DNA from: a virus
Virus record (IMG/VR): IMGVR_UViG_3300032334_000315
Location: 62,001 to 126,000 of that record
Reading direction: 5' to 3' (one strand)
DNA: 64,000 nucleotides
The position numbers were made by a program, and so were the translations under genes. The notes beneath the pieces are model-generated. The model was not told the DNA's origin, did no database searches, and saw nothing but the letters and a program-made list of their open reading frames with translations. Shown here piece by piece: positions 39,510 to 50,252 of the stretch. Position 1 is the first letter of the stretch. Every line of letters begins with the position of its first letter.

Positions 39510-40870
39510 CCTACTGGTCCCGTTCTAGTTCCTGTGTTAATCCAACTTGTCACATATGCATTACCAGTTACGGCATTTCCTTGCGAACCTGTAGCACCAG
39601 TCGCACCTGTGGCTCCTGTGTCTCCAACTGCGCCTGTGGCTCCTGTGTTTCCTGGTGTTCCTGTTCCTCCAACATTTCCTACAGCACCAGCATTACCTGC
39701 AGGCCCATAACCACCTGCACCGCCGCCACCTTGAACGACACCCCAACCGCCTGGTGAACCATAAGGAGGATTATAACTTGCAGCACCACCAGCTCCTATA
39801 TTACCGCCGGGTCCGCCTGATGCGTAACCAGACCAACCAATAGTACCACCACCGCCACCACCATTAGCACCACCACCACCGCCAGCGTTTCCTGAAGTCA
39901 CGCCAGGATAATAGCCTCCGCCACCTCCTCCACCATAACTACCACCACCGCCGCCGCCTCCACCGGCACCGTCCGGATCGGCCTTAGCGTTATAAGCATA
40001 ACCACCTCCGCCTCCTCCACCACCGCCTCCGGTAGCTGCTCCACCACCATTGCCCGGTGAACCTCCAGCGCCCCCAGGTGCACCAGCGCCACCGGGCCCA
40101 CCTGGGCCTCCTGGTCCGCCAGGGCCACCGACTCCGCCGGGCCCTCCTGTTCCACCGGCACCGCCGATAAATGATGTTGTGTTTTCAATAACCGTTATTA
40201 GACCAGTAACGGAGTCAACCTGAAATGCGATACCGCCGGTACCACCAGCGTTACCAGTCACACCAGTGCCGCCTGTATTTCCTTTGCCGCCTGCGTTGCC
40301 TTGCCCACCACCATTACCGGGTGAGCCGTTATTTCCCGGTGCACCGTTATTACCTGGATTAGCAGGTGAACCGCCGCCGCCTCCATTACCAGATACTTGC
40401 CAATAAGCAGGCGAGTTATAACCAGCGGGCACACCCTTAGATGCAGGATAATAACCTGTAGCAGGAAAATAAATTGGTGATCCTGCACCGCCACCACCAC
40501 CGACACCATTTGAACCTGGATTACCTGGTGTCCCAGTATTACCTGGTGTGCCTGGGTTTCCCGCAAGGCCTGTAGTGCCGGAGTTTCCTGTAGTGCCTGG
40601 ATTACCTGTAGCACCTTGATTACCAGAAGTGCCTGTGCCGCCTGTGATGGTAGAAGTATTCTTCACATACACAAACGAACCAGCTTTCCAACCAGTTCCA
40701 GTCTTAAATGCTGGTGTGTTAGGTGATGATGATCCGATGTTATTATTGATAAAGCATAGCAAGTTCAACGGATATGTAGGTGCAGCCGATGTGTTATATA
40801 GGTCTACGTTATTCGTAGAGCTATCAATACTAACAACCTTAGTTGGTCTTGCCATTAAAAATGTGAACAT
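39506..40870 (-). CDS. Glycine-rich/collagen-like tail fibre protein, 454 aa
   Basis: The N-terminal domain (ARPTKVVSIDSSTNNVDLYN, CFINNNIG) is followed by GNxG and Gly-x-y runs (GNPGTTGNSGTTG, GGPGGPGGPGG), then a long polyglycine-rich module and a short G-x-y tail (TGATGATGATG). A second in-frame ATG at 40855 gives MARPTKVV, which resembles the starts of other fibres here; neither ATG has a clear Shine-Dalgarno. It is the fourth glycine-rich adhesin of the window and lies in a different locus from the other three, next to the baseplate block. It is probably a receptor-binding fibre. Confidence 0.82.
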   Translation of the reverse strand: MFTFLMARPTKVVSIDSSTNNVDLYNTSAAPTYPLNLLCFINNNIGSSSPNTPAFKTGTGWKAGSFVYVKNTSTITGGTGTSGNQGATGNPGTTGNSGTTGLAGNPGTPGNTGTPGNPGSNGVGGGGGAGSPIYFPATGYYPASKGVPAGYNSPAYWQVSGNGGGGGSPANPGNNGAPGNNGSPGNGGGQGNAGGKGNTGGTGVTGNAGGTGGIAFQVDSVTGLITVIENTTSFIGGAGGTGGPGGVGGPGGPGGPGGPGGAGAPGGAGGSPGNGGGAATGGGGGGGGGGYAYNAKADPDGAGGGGGGGGSYGGGGGGGYYPGVTSGNAGGGGGANGGGGGGTIGWSGYASGGPGGNIGAGGAASYNPPYGSPGGWGVVQGGGGAGGYGPAGNAGAVGNVGGTGTPGNTGATGAVGDTGATGATGATGSQGNAVTGNAYVTSWINTGTRTGPVG

Positions 40871-40873
40871 GTG

Positions 40874-41902
40874 TTATCTTACATCCGGCATGAATGAACC
40901 ATAGAGATATGTACCATCAGAAACGAACGAAAATACGTCATGCGCGCCCGCAGCAGTAGATAGAGGAGGTGCAACACCAGCAGTCCACTTAAAGATTGCA
41001 TTCCATGTTGCTGTACGACCACCGGTACCGTCTTGATAAATGTGGAGAATATATGTACCGACTTTTAGATTTGATGGTGCACCGATTGTGCGATTACCAC
41101 CAATCGTCACAGTAGCAATCTGACCTAATGCTGTGTTCCACGCTACTGTGGCCGCATCTGAAAGTGTTTGCTGTAGAATGTTTGCGGTTGCGGTGCTTAC
41201 TGTTCCATTGAATGTGGAGTTACCAGAAACTGTGAGATTCTGAGTGACATTTAGTGATCTATTTACAGTAACAAGACCAGAAGATGCAATGGTAAATCTA
41301 TCAGCCAGACCGAGCTGAACACCCCAACCCGAAGTGTTAGCTGTAATCTTTGCGACTTCAACACCATTGATGGTATAGAAGTCATATGTGTTATAACCCG
41401 TCGGCGCTTTTCTTTGGAATGCTGCCGTTGCACCTGTCGATTCGGCCAGAACCGCTTGACTGGCTGCTCTAGAAACCGTAAGAACACCACCAATATTAGT
41501 ATTACCACCAACAAAAAGATTTGTGGAAACAGTCGCACGACCAACAACATTTGCTGTGCCTGTAATAAAAGTTGTTTTGTTTGCTCCACCTAAAAACGTA
41601 TTACCAGATACGTTTAGATTCGTGCCGACTGTAAGGCGACCAGACGCGGTTGTTAGGCCTGTAAATGTGGAGTTGCCTGTAACGCCTAGATTGGTACCAA
41701 CTACGGCTCTACCTGATGCAGTGAATAGACCCGTGACAGTTGCAGTACCTTTTGCAGTGAACGCTACGTTAGATGTCAGAGTGTTAGCATAAAGAGAAGA
41801 GTTGTTGATAGCAAACTGGCTCATACGATCCAACACAGTGTTGGTTCGCGTTCTCCACGTATTAAATGTATCCGTAAGGGCGACGTTAGCTATCTTAGCC
41901 AT
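40874..41902 (-). CDS. Tail fibre protein, 342 aa
   Basis: An N-terminal helix (LTDTFNTWRTRTNTVLDRMSQ) is followed by repeated beta units VxGNTxFxG and TASGRxxVGTNLxVxGN (residues about 45-150), which form a fibre shaft. The C-terminal 95 residues (ATVTIGGNRTIGAPSNLKVG, then WNAIFKWTAGVAPPLSTAAG) are a domain common at the ends of phage fibres. AGGA lies 6 nt before the ATG. Confidence 0.85.
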   Translation of the reverse strand: MAKIANVALTDTFNTWRTRTNTVLDRMSQFAINNSSLYANTLTSNVAFTAKGTATVTGLFTASGRAVVGTNLGVTGNSTFTGLTTASGRLTVGTNLNVSGNTFLGGANKTTFITGTANVVGRATVSTNLFVGGNTNIGGVLTVSRAASQAVLAESTGATAAFQRKAPTGYNTYDFYTINGVEVAKITANTSGWGVQLGLADRFTIASSGLVTVNRSLNVTQNLTVSGNSTFNGTVSTATANILQQTLSDAATVAWNTALGQIATVTIGGNRTIGAPSNLKVGTYILHIYQDGTGGRTATWNAIFKWTAGVAPPLSTAAGAHDVFSFVSDGTYLYGSFMPDVR

Positions 41903-41905
41903 CTA

Positions 41906-42121
41906 TTATCCTATCTTGTCTAAAAGTCGCTGCATCAGCGATTTTATTTGATCTATATCAGACTTCATATTATTTATATCTGAAAGAGCAGCGTCCAATT
42001 CCTGTTGCTTATTTCTCTTACGTCTATAAGCTTCAAGGCCATCAATATCGGTACTCAGAACAGCCTGGTTAGTAACATCTCTGACTAACCCAGGCGCGTC
42101 TTTTACTTTTGCTACTTGCAT
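41906..42121 (-). CDS. Small conserved T4-like structural protein, 71 aa
   Basis: It has the pattern LVRDVTNQAVLSTDIDGLEAYRRKR, which recurs in small proteins of T4-like environmental phages next to baseplate or fibre genes, followed by a coiled coil (LSDINNMKSDIDQIKSLMQRLL). AGAGG lies 6 nt before the ATG. Its role is unknown; the coiled coil suggests oligomerisation with a neighbouring fibre or baseplate protein. The internal TATAAATA match at about 41970 is probably fortuitous. Confidence 0.8.
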   Translation of the reverse strand: MQVAKVKDAPGLVRDVTNQAVLSTDIDGLEAYRRKRNKQQELDAALSDINNMKSDIDQIKSLMQRLLDKIG

Positions 42122-42124
42122 TTC

Positions 42125-45100
42125 TTACCTCTGTAGTGCAATTGCTCTAAGTTCATGGACTGTTGGTGGATTCGTGCTGGTATCAGCAGTCAATACGACT
42201 TTAACAGCAAAGAACTTGAATCGCACATAACGAGCTTTTGTTGAGTTGCGATATTCAACATAACCAGTTGTGTTATTTGCACCATACTGATTGATAGCAC
42301 GACCAGATGTGTCGGTAATAGCAGTTGTTGGGAAGTTTGGCATATTGTATGTTAGCTCAATATAATCTTCCTTATTGATGCTGCTTGAATATCTAGTTGT
42401 TCCAGTGTAACCCTGAGATGTGTCACGACTCATAGGAATCCAACGTGCATCTTCAAACAAATCATTGTCGTCCGCATTTAGGATCTTAGCATATACCTTA
42501 ACATCGGATCCCGGTGGAATGTATGCTGCTAGATACACACGAAGGTCTTCTGCATCTTGACCATCTGCGAGTGTCACGCGACGAGTGACATAACGAGTTT
42601 TAGAATTGCCACCGGACTTTACCCAATCTTCTGATGATCCAATTTCTGTGTTAGAACTAATCAGATTGCGAGTTGCGACCAATGAAATTCTGCGAAGATC
42701 AATAGCTGGTGAAGCAACAGCATTTCGGCCATTAAGAATGTACTGTATTTCAGCGGACTTATTTCTAGCCATTGTTGAGCTTGAAGCTGAAGTGTTTGCT
42801 TCAATGCTGCGACTCAAAATATAATGAGGAGATGAGAGTTCAGCCACATCATTAATTATAATTTCTCCGAATGATGAATCGCGTGTGCTTGTGCTTGAAG
42901 CAAACTTAGCATATGCTCCTACAGATGTATTTGATGGTTGAATCAAATTGGTAATCAAGCTGACATTGTCCATTGATACGCTATCAATTGTTACGATACA
43001 AGCTGTGTACGCATTTGTTTGACCTGTGATGTACATACCGGGGAAGAACATACGGTTTGCACTGTTTGCTGGTCCACTGTTTGCATATGCTGTGTTGGCA
43101 ATATGTAGTTTGGTGTTTGCGTAATTCACAACATCATAATAAACTGTTCTACCAACTGGATATGTTGCAGACTTTAGCGCAGTACATGTACCAATTTGTA
43201 CGCCCGTTGTTGGATTAGTGTTACGAATCGTAATTGTTTCACCACCCTTGAATGCTGCACCAATTGAATTACCTTTAATGCGAATTGCACTAGTGCTCCA
43301 AGATGTGATTGTGCCGGTTGCTCCTGATGTTTGGCCCTGTGCATAGCAAAGGATTGAGCCAGCCGTATTAACTGATTTCGTATTAGAGAACGTACCTACT
43401 AGAAGCTGTTCGCCATAAACAAGTTCACCAATCTTATTGAATGCACCTGTTGTGTTAGCGATAGTGAAGTAGTCGCGATTCTCATTCTTTAGAACCAAAG
43501 TGCCTGTAGAGCTAGAAGCAAATTTTGCGTAGTACGCAGTAAACTTCAAATCTTCATTTTCTACCGGCACCCATGTGCGCTGATTTGCTGAAGTGAATAG
43601 GAATCCTGCAGCTGGCTGCTCAGAAACACGAGACTTTGTTATAATATCTTTTTCACCAAGAACGGCTGTAAATGCATTGTAGTTTGGATTTGTACCTGCT
43701 GGAATGAGAACAATCGCATATTCTTTGCCGTCACCCACATAAACTGGTGATGGGAAATATACCGGTGTTACCGCAGATCCGTCATCGCTGATATTGATAT
43801 CGGCCGACGGAACAACAACACGAGAGAATGGCACAACGCGAGTTGTAATGTACGCTGTAGCTGGATCCACTTCACGCAATTCAATAATAATTGGAAGTGT
43901 TGCATCTTTAGTTGCAAAATATAAATCCAACTTAGTTAGATACATTCCACTTGTTTGAATTCGGTTTGACAATAGTGCTGTAATAAGCATGGTCTGTGCG
44001 ATAGGATCATCTGATCCTCCACAACCACCATCGCCTCCACCACCACCGTCTCCACCGCCTCCACCGTCGCCGGGAGCTGGGCCAGCATCACCTGCATCAC
44101 CAGGAATAACACCAACGAGACGTTGCCCACCAACTTCATTTGTCGTTGTTTGATTGACGTTTTTAATTTCAGTCAACAATTGTTGTGAAATTGTTGCTCT
44201 TTTTGTTGAAAGAGTTAAGTCTGAAATGCCTGCCATCAAACCTTCAGATGAATAATCCGTTTCGGCTGATGTTGTAAACTGACCAAAAACAAGACTATTT
44301 GTTGAATTATCAACAAAACGTAGACGCTTAGTTCCTGTACGGAAACGAAGTGATGAATCGCTAGGTAGACGGAATATACCATATGCAGACCCATCAGCGC
44401 CAGTATTTAAAGATGCTCCTTCAACAGCGGTTGGTTTTGTCGGAACACCGTTTACCTTAAGACCAGAGTTATATTCATCGGCTGTTAGTGGTGTGATGTA
44501 TCTATTAACATCTACTCCGTCAAAAAAACCATAGATACGGCTACTAGACTTCATTCCAACAATTTTGAAGATAATCATGCGCGAGCGCATGAATGGTTGA
44601 ATATTTACGTCTTTAACAAAATTACCTAAAGTCTGTTTATTATTTGTTACTGTAGCTATAGTTTGACTACCAGTTCTTCCTTCAATTGTAGGTGTTGTAA
44701 AGATATTTTGCGTGATGAAATTCTGCATCACGTTTGTGGAACCGTCAGCTTGAGGTACAAGAGTTTGATCCGTATCTCTATTATTTGACGAGCTTAAAAC
44801 TGGTGTACCAACAAATGTTTGTTGCCATCCATTCCATGATGTTGGCCATGCATTAGCTAACCAAATCCAGTTATCTGTGTTCAAATCAATATTGATATCA
44901 ACATCTGGTCGCTGCGTTGTGTCCATCCAATAATCACTATCAGGTGTGATTGTGATTGTGCCTCTCCACAAGAACGCTGTACCAACACAATTACGAGTTG
45001 TCGTTGCATAAGGTTGTGTTACCAAAACATCGTGACTATATGGTAAAGTTACAAGATCGCCAGGAACAGCATTAGATACCGAAACGATAGAAACTGACGC

Positions 45101-48100
45101 GCCACTTAATGTCGAGTCTGATATTGATACAGAGCCACCAGCAGTAAAATTACCAGTAGCATTTTCAACATATAGTTTAATACCATAGCCACGGCCACCA
45201 GTAATTTGTTGGTATGCCATATTTCTAATTGTTGCTGTAACAGAACCTGAAGTTATTGTTGCGCCTGCTAGATTACCAGAAACGCCGTTTTCTGGGCGAG
45301 TTGATACATATTCACTCGGAAGCAAATCTATGATAACTGTCTGGTCTTTAGATATACCGGCTGGTGTTACGTTGGTACGTACAACACCAGATGAGTTTGC
45401 AGTATAAGTCAGAGCAACATTGTCCAGCGTCATCAATGGACGCATTTTGCCCTTTTCGGAGTCAACAGTCCACTTCGTATCATTATCAAATGGATTGGCT
45501 ACTCCATATCCTTTAAACGAATCTACAAGAATGCCATTTTTAAATCTGTCTAATCCACTTGCATCTGGAATCAATAGATCCGTGGTATTCTTTTCCAATA
45601 GATTCAAGGATGTATAATACTCTAGACGATCTATACGATCACGAATGTTACCAATATCGCGCATCGTATAACGCTCATTGCGGATCTTACGAACATTGTT
45701 AGACAAGTCCGCACGATTTACACGGCGCGCAATTTCAACTGGAAGAGAAGGATACGGAGCAAGAGATATTGTGGCTAGTGCCATCATATCTTCCGGCACT
45801 GCTGGTGCAGCAGGTCTGCTATCAGGAACACCTCTTACAATGTTAAAAATACCGGCCTTAGTGACAGCAACAGTGTCTATACGCTTTAGATAATAATCAG
45901 CATCTGTTGTGAAATCTTGACCTGTCGGTGGAAATTTTAAGCAACCAGTTGGATTATAAAATGTCGTAGAGGTAAGCGGATTAATTGAAATATTTGTCAA
46001 TGCCGTCACGCTATTTGCGGTATCGGCAATACGAGGACGAACATCAACACAGTCGCGAAGATCAAATGCTATACCTGATGTCGGAGAAACATACACAGGA
46101 ATGTCATATGTGTACATTTTTGATGTGTCAGTTCCAGCAGTTGAGTCATTTACTGGATAAGAATCGACTGAAAAATATCCTACACCAGACGAATGGCTGT
46201 GTGTAAAATGGTCAAATGTTACAAGCAATCTATCTCCAGAAGAGATAGACAAACTGCTTGATGATTTCTTCTTCAAGCGAGCATGATCGTAATAGTTGTC
46301 TCCCATACCGGTGTCAAGAATGAAATCGTTTGTTACATCTGTACCTTCAGTGGTAGTACTAAAATTTGAACTTGACTTCTTACGAACGGATACAAGTTTG
46401 AATCCATCAGACATACCAAGAGGCCATGGACCTGTGGTATTGGCTGTATATGAAGTGCCGCCTCCGGCGCCGATACGAATTTGAACCAGACGGTTACGAG
46501 CAATTACCTTAGCCGCTTCTTGTCCATCAATTTGATTGACATGTGCTACAATATTAAGTGGAACACCTGTCGTGTTAAATGTCTCGTTTAGATTGATTGT
46601 TGCTCCGCGCGCAGGTGAAGAAGAAATCTGAACTGTACGAGCGCCATTACCACCATATCCACCTAGATCAACAACTTGACCTGAGATAAATTTCTTGTAG
46701 TACTTACCACTTGTTACTGTAGCTGCTGCTGTACCCAGTACATTCAATGATGTATCGCTGTTTACTGCACTAACAATAAGATCACCAGCAAGACCGATAT
46801 GGAGAACATCGCCCACATTGATCTTAGTTGTGAAACCAGAACCGCCAGCACCGGTTACAGTATTAGCACCAGAAGTTATGCTTACGGAACCAACCGCAAC
46901 AGTGTTAGCTGCGCTTGTCACTACAGCATGAAAATCTGTACGGCGTGCTGACTGACTTAGATATGATCCGCCACCATCAAATGTCTGATTGTCGTCACCT
47001 GTGTTTAGTGTAGCAACACCAGATGTATCGGTTGTCTGAGTAAATGTTTTGTAGAATTCAAAATCATTATTGACTACACCTGTTGCATCACGAAGCTTTT
47101 TAGTAGCGATTGTTGGCAATCTAAAAATTGCACGATCTGTAGCAGAGTCTACAGTATTGGCTGATAGATAACGAACATCGGCTTTACCTGGTGTATTTGC
47201 CGAATATGCAACACCCTGAACTTGGGTAAAAGATTTACCAGCAGCCATTTTAATGTCGGTTAGATACATTTTATAAAGAGCATTTGGAGCTCCTGGTGTA
47301 CCACTAAGATATTCAAGACCTCTCACACGCGCGGTACCGATCGTAGCACCTTTAGCGCCTCCTGATGGCCATGTTGTTGAGTATTCAAGTCTAGTTACAG
47401 AATTCGACTGGTTGTCTTTTAGATTTACTAATGACAATCCATTGAGATCCCATTTGCCGGCTACGCAGTCAACAATTAAATAATTACCGTAATCAATAAG
47501 TGCTTTTGCAGACTGAACAGAACTATAGTCAGTGGCTTTATTGAAAGAGATGCGTGTGGATACAATATTTTCATTATCATATCCTTTGACATACGCTTTG
47601 CCAGGTTCAACAATAGCAACAAGTTTTGTAGAAAGGCCACCTTCAGAAGATGTGTATACTCCTTGATTATTACCAACTTTCAAATGCTCTTTAATCGTTA
47701 CGCCCATACCAGAAACAACATAATCGCCAGACTCATCGACTGTACGCTGAGCAAGATAATCGCGGATCTTTGAATACTGAGTGCGATTTGAAATTGACTG
47801 AACGATACCATTTTTTACCTGCATCAACTCAATGAAAGTATTTGACACGGTTGCATCAATATCCACTTTCTTCAAATCAACAACAAGCTTTAAGCGGTTG
47901 GCGCCAGGCGCAGCGTAGTTATAAGATCCAGATGCTGGATCCAATAGCGTTGAGTCATCTACTTCTGAGATAATTGATTCAACGATGTCAAAACCAACGC
48001 GAACGCTAGGTGTCTTATCATATTTACTTAAAACCAAAGTCTGAGCAGGAACACGAATGAAGTGGTCTTTAGCATAAACAATACCAGCATTAAAATTGGC

Positions 48101-48646
48101 TGCAATACCATATCCTTCAGCTGGATATTGTGCAGTTCCTACAATCGTATTTGCGACAAGGCCGCTGCCGTCTGTAGCGATAAGAATTTCGTTGTTGGTA
48201 AAATACTTTCTACCGCTGCTATTAGCTGATTGATATTTCAAAAATAATGTTTTTGTGTGTGGTGTGTTAGCTTCGGAACCATCATTACTATTTACAACCA
48301 ACGCGGTAACACCGGATGTGGAACCACGGAGTGTTTTACCAATAAATAAAGATGGTGTAATTGAAACACCTGTGCTAGTTTTATCACGAAGGCGGACATA
48401 AGTATACATTACGTCAAAGTTCATTTCGAACCCACGCACCGTAGAACCTTCTCTAAAAATATGTTCAGCAAAACGATCAATCTGATTTTGTAGGATCGTT
48501 TGCATTTGAGTCAGTTCACGGGCCTGAACTGCTAGTCCTGGACGAAAAAGGATTCTATGATAGTTCTTTGCCTCATCAAAATCATCGTAGAATGGATCTA
48601 CGTTAAAGTTTGTTGAGAGCGTGACGGAATTTGCTTCTCCAGCCAT
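42125..48646 (-). CDS. Giant baseplate/fibre structural protein with DUF4815-like N-terminus, 2173 aa
   Basis: Residues about 5-100 (LSTNFNVDPFYDDFDEAKNY, HRILFRPGLAVQARELTQMQ) are the DUF4815-type N-terminus of large structural proteins in T4-like cyanophages and relatives. Around residues 1525-1550 lies a Gly/Asp linker (GGGGGDGG) followed by DPIAQTMLI and LTKLDLYFATKD, also typical. The rest is beta-rich. It is directly downstream of gp8, where T4 has gp9, gp10 and gp11, and probably replaces some of these as fibre connector and baseplate periphery. GGAAGG lies 4 nt before the ATG. Confidence 0.87.
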   Translation of the reverse strand: MAGEANSVTLSTNFNVDPFYDDFDEAKNYHRILFRPGLAVQARELTQMQTILQNQIDRFAEHIFREGSTVRGFEMNFDVMYTYVRLRDKTSTGVSITPSLFIGKTLRGSTSGVTALVVNSNDGSEANTPHTKTLFLKYQSANSSGRKYFTNNEILIATDGSGLVANTIVGTAQYPAEGYGIAANFNAGIVYAKDHFIRVPAQTLVLSKYDKTPSVRVGFDIVESIISEVDDSTLLDPASGSYNYAAPGANRLKLVVDLKKVDIDATVSNTFIELMQVKNGIVQSISNRTQYSKIRDYLAQRTVDESGDYVVSGMGVTIKEHLKVGNNQGVYTSSEGGLSTKLVAIVEPGKAYVKGYDNENIVSTRISFNKATDYSSVQSAKALIDYGNYLIVDCVAGKWDLNGLSLVNLKDNQSNSVTRLEYSTTWPSGGAKGATIGTARVRGLEYLSGTPGAPNALYKMYLTDIKMAAGKSFTQVQGVAYSANTPGKADVRYLSANTVDSATDRAIFRLPTIATKKLRDATGVVNNDFEFYKTFTQTTDTSGVATLNTGDDNQTFDGGGSYLSQSARRTDFHAVVTSAANTVAVGSVSITSGANTVTGAGGSGFTTKINVGDVLHIGLAGDLIVSAVNSDTSLNVLGTAAATVTSGKYYKKFISGQVVDLGGYGGNGARTVQISSSPARGATINLNETFNTTGVPLNIVAHVNQIDGQEAAKVIARNRLVQIRIGAGGGTSYTANTTGPWPLGMSDGFKLVSVRKKSSSNFSTTTEGTDVTNDFILDTGMGDNYYDHARLKKKSSSSLSISSGDRLLVTFDHFTHSHSSGVGYFSVDSYPVNDSTAGTDTSKMYTYDIPVYVSPTSGIAFDLRDCVDVRPRIADTANSVTALTNISINPLTSTTFYNPTGCLKFPPTGQDFTTDADYYLKRIDTVAVTKAGIFNIVRGVPDSRPAAPAVPEDMMALATISLAPYPSLPVEIARRVNRADLSNNVRKIRNERYTMRDIGNIRDRIDRLEYYTSLNLLEKNTTDLLIPDASGLDRFKNGILVDSFKGYGVANPFDNDTKWTVDSEKGKMRPLMTLDNVALTYTANSSGVVRTNVTPAGISKDQTVIIDLLPSEYVSTRPENGVSGNLAGATITSGSVTATIRNMAYQQITGGRGYGIKLYVENATGNFTAGGSVSISDSTLSGASVSIVSVSNAVPGDLVTLPYSHDVLVTQPYATTTRNCVGTAFLWRGTITITPDSDYWMDTTQRPDVDINIDLNTDNWIWLANAWPTSWNGWQQTFVGTPVLSSSNNRDTDQTLVPQADGSTNVMQNFITQNIFTTPTIEGRTGSQTIATVTNNKQTLGNFVKDVNIQPFMRSRMIIFKIVGMKSSSRIYGFFDGVDVNRYITPLTADEYNSGLKVNGVPTKPTAVEGASLNTGADGSAYGIFRLPSDSSLRFRTGTKRLRFVDNSTNSLVFGQFTTSAETDYSSEGLMAGISDLTLSTKRATISQQLLTEIKNVNQTTTNEVGGQRLVGVIPGDAGDAGPAPGDGGGGGDGGGGGDGGCGGSDDPIAQTMLITALLSNRIQTSGMYLTKLDLYFATKDATLPIIIELREVDPATAYITTRVVPFSRVVVPSADINISDDGSAVTPVYFPSPVYVGDGKEYAIVLIPAGTNPNYNAFTAVLGEKDIITKSRVSEQPAAGFLFTSANQRTWVPVENEDLKFTAYYAKFASSSTGTLVLKNENRDYFTIANTTGAFNKIGELVYGEQLLVGTFSNTKSVNTAGSILCYAQGQTSGATGTITSWSTSAIRIKGNSIGAAFKGGETITIRNTNPTTGVQIGTCTALKSATYPVGRTVYYDVVNYANTKLHIANTAYANSGPANSANRMFFPGMYITGQTNAYTACIVTIDSVSMDNVSLITNLIQPSNTSVGAYAKFASSTSTRDSSFGEIIINDVAELSSPHYILSRSIEANTSASSSTMARNKSAEIQYILNGRNAVASPAIDLRRISLVATRNLISSNTEIGSSEDWVKSGGNSKTRYVTRRVTLADGQDAEDLRVYLAAYIPPGSDVKVYAKILNADDNDLFEDARWIPMSRDTSQGYTGTTRYSSSINKEDYIELTYNMPNFPTTAITDTSGRAINQYGANNTTGYVEYRNSTKARYVRFKFFAVKVVLTADTSTNPPTVHELRAIALQR

Positions 48647-48658
48647 GATACCTTCCGA

Positions 48659-50251
48659 TTAAAATTTGAGTACTAGCTTAATGTTTTCTGTTTGGTCACC
48701 AGCGCGTTCAACTTTTTCTCTATACTCAGTATATAGTATAAAGCCAGTGTTGCGCTGTAGAGCTGGTCCGATACGCGAGACTACGGTAGCAGTGACACCG
48801 GTGGTACCACCTGTAACAGTTTCGCCTGCTAAGAATGTACCACCTGTACCATTTGTCGTCTCGCGGATCACGCGCACGATGCCTTTAGTTCTTGATGCGT
48901 TTGTATTTGCAAAATACACATTTCTAGCTTTAGCACCTGTCGATAGGCCCGTAATAATCTCGTCTGCTTGAAAATCGCCATTGACGCCAGAGACAACAAT
49001 TCGTGTGCATTGGTCAATGACAGATGCGTTAGCAGTTCTACCATCAGCAAGCAATGGATCACGCATTAGTCCGATGATACGGAAATCATTGTTTGATGCA
49101 AACGTGTTAGCTTCCGATCCAATTAGATTCACGTTAATCATTACATTATAACCGCGCAACTCATCAACGGGATCTGATCCGTGACCACCGATTGGAGGAA
49201 TAATCGCATACGCACTTGCGCCTGAGCCATACAATGGATTACTACCGAATGATACGTTAGCTTGCGAGTAGTCTTCACCATTTTGAATTACCGTGATTTT
49301 ATTGATAAACCCACCAGCACAATTTGACACATAGGCCGATACTCTGGTTCCAACTGATCTACCACTATCACCGCGAACAATCACACGAGGAGAAATATAG
49401 TATTCGCTTGTAGTGTCTGGTATTGTGGTAAACGCATTATTTACAGTCAGAATTCTAGTTGCGCCTCTGTAATTCGTAATCGTTCTAATTTGACCAGAAC
49501 CAGTTCCAGCTCTAATGAATAAAGAAGAACCTGCATATGCGCCATCAAGATTTGTAGCACTATCTTTCAACACAAACGATGTTGCATTAGTCACAGTGAG
49601 AAAAGTATTTGAATTGCATAGATAATTGCTGCCGGTATTACTCACAAGGATGGTATGAATCGCACCATTAGCCGCATTATCCTGAACTGTCCACTGTGCG
49701 CTGCTATCTTGACTCTGTAACGTCTTAACTGGCATCCACGCAGGAGTCAAAAACTTTAGTGCTTCGCCAGCTGAAATGGTATACAGATATTTCCAACGAT
49801 AACCATCGGCCGTTGATATAATTGTAGTACCAGTTCCAGTTGGCTTAACTGTTGACGGACCATACTTATTATTGTCGATGACTTTATATACGTTATTTTC
49901 ATTTGTTAACACATAGTAATTGTGTTCTTGGATCGTATGATTTATATAAAGTTGTAAATTCTCTTGGTCATCCCACTCATCATAAACTGTACCTGATGTC
50001 CAATCGTAGCGCGGCACCACATGCGAAACATCCGATGGTTGAATACGCTTGACCGACATAATGTCGCGCCACTGATTATAGTATGTTTCTTGATATGTAT
50101 CCGTTGGATTTGGTGGATCAACTTCATTATTCCATGCAAAACTTTTTCCGATAAAGAAAAAGTAATGCGTAGGAGATGCTTCACCAAACGATTCAAAAAA
50201 TTGAATCGCGTTGTGAATCCTGAAATGTGAAGTAATTAATCCACCAGCCAT
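48659..50251 (-). CDS. 8: Baseplate wedge protein gp8
   Basis: The N-terminus resembles T4 gp8 (KFRTEKMLNFYNSIG): here SHFRIHNAIQFFESFGEASP, then FFIGKSFAW and VVPRYDW. The middle has NNVYKVIDNNKYGPSTVKPT and DGYRWKYLYTI, and the end DQTENIKLVLKF matches DQTEEINILFTF. At 530 residues it is about 200 longer than T4 gp8; the extra part (about 205-420) is Thr/Ser-rich beta sequence. It forms part of the baseplate wedge between gp7 and the peripheral proteins. It starts 1 nt after the 188-aa gene. Confidence 0.9.
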   Translation of the reverse strand: MAGGLITSHFRIHNAIQFFESFGEASPTHYFFFIGKSFAWNNEVDPPNPTDTYQETYYNQWRDIMSVKRIQPSDVSHVVPRYDWTSGTVYDEWDDQENLQLYINHTIQEHNYYVLTNENNVYKVIDNNKYGPSTVKPTGTGTTIISTADGYRWKYLYTISAGEALKFLTPAWMPVKTLQSQDSSAQWTVQDNAANGAIHTILVSNTGSNYLCNSNTFLTVTNATSFVLKDSATNLDGAYAGSSLFIRAGTGSGQIRTITNYRGATRILTVNNAFTTIPDTTSEYYISPRVIVRGDSGRSVGTRVSAYVSNCAGGFINKITVIQNGEDYSQANVSFGSNPLYGSGASAYAIIPPIGGHGSDPVDELRGYNVMINVNLIGSEANTFASNNDFRIIGLMRDPLLADGRTANASVIDQCTRIVVSGVNGDFQADEIITGLSTGAKARNVYFANTNASRTKGIVRVIRETTNGTGGTFLAGETVTGGTTGVTATVVSRIGPALQRNTGFILYTEYREKVERAGDQTENIKLVLKF

Positions 50252-50252
50252 A

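Noticed and set aside
41967-41976. TATAAATA match inside the 71-aa gene, and a similar one at 16999-17006 inside the 230-aa gene
   Set aside because: Both lie within coding sequence without a suitably placed downstream gene start, so they are probably fortuitous.
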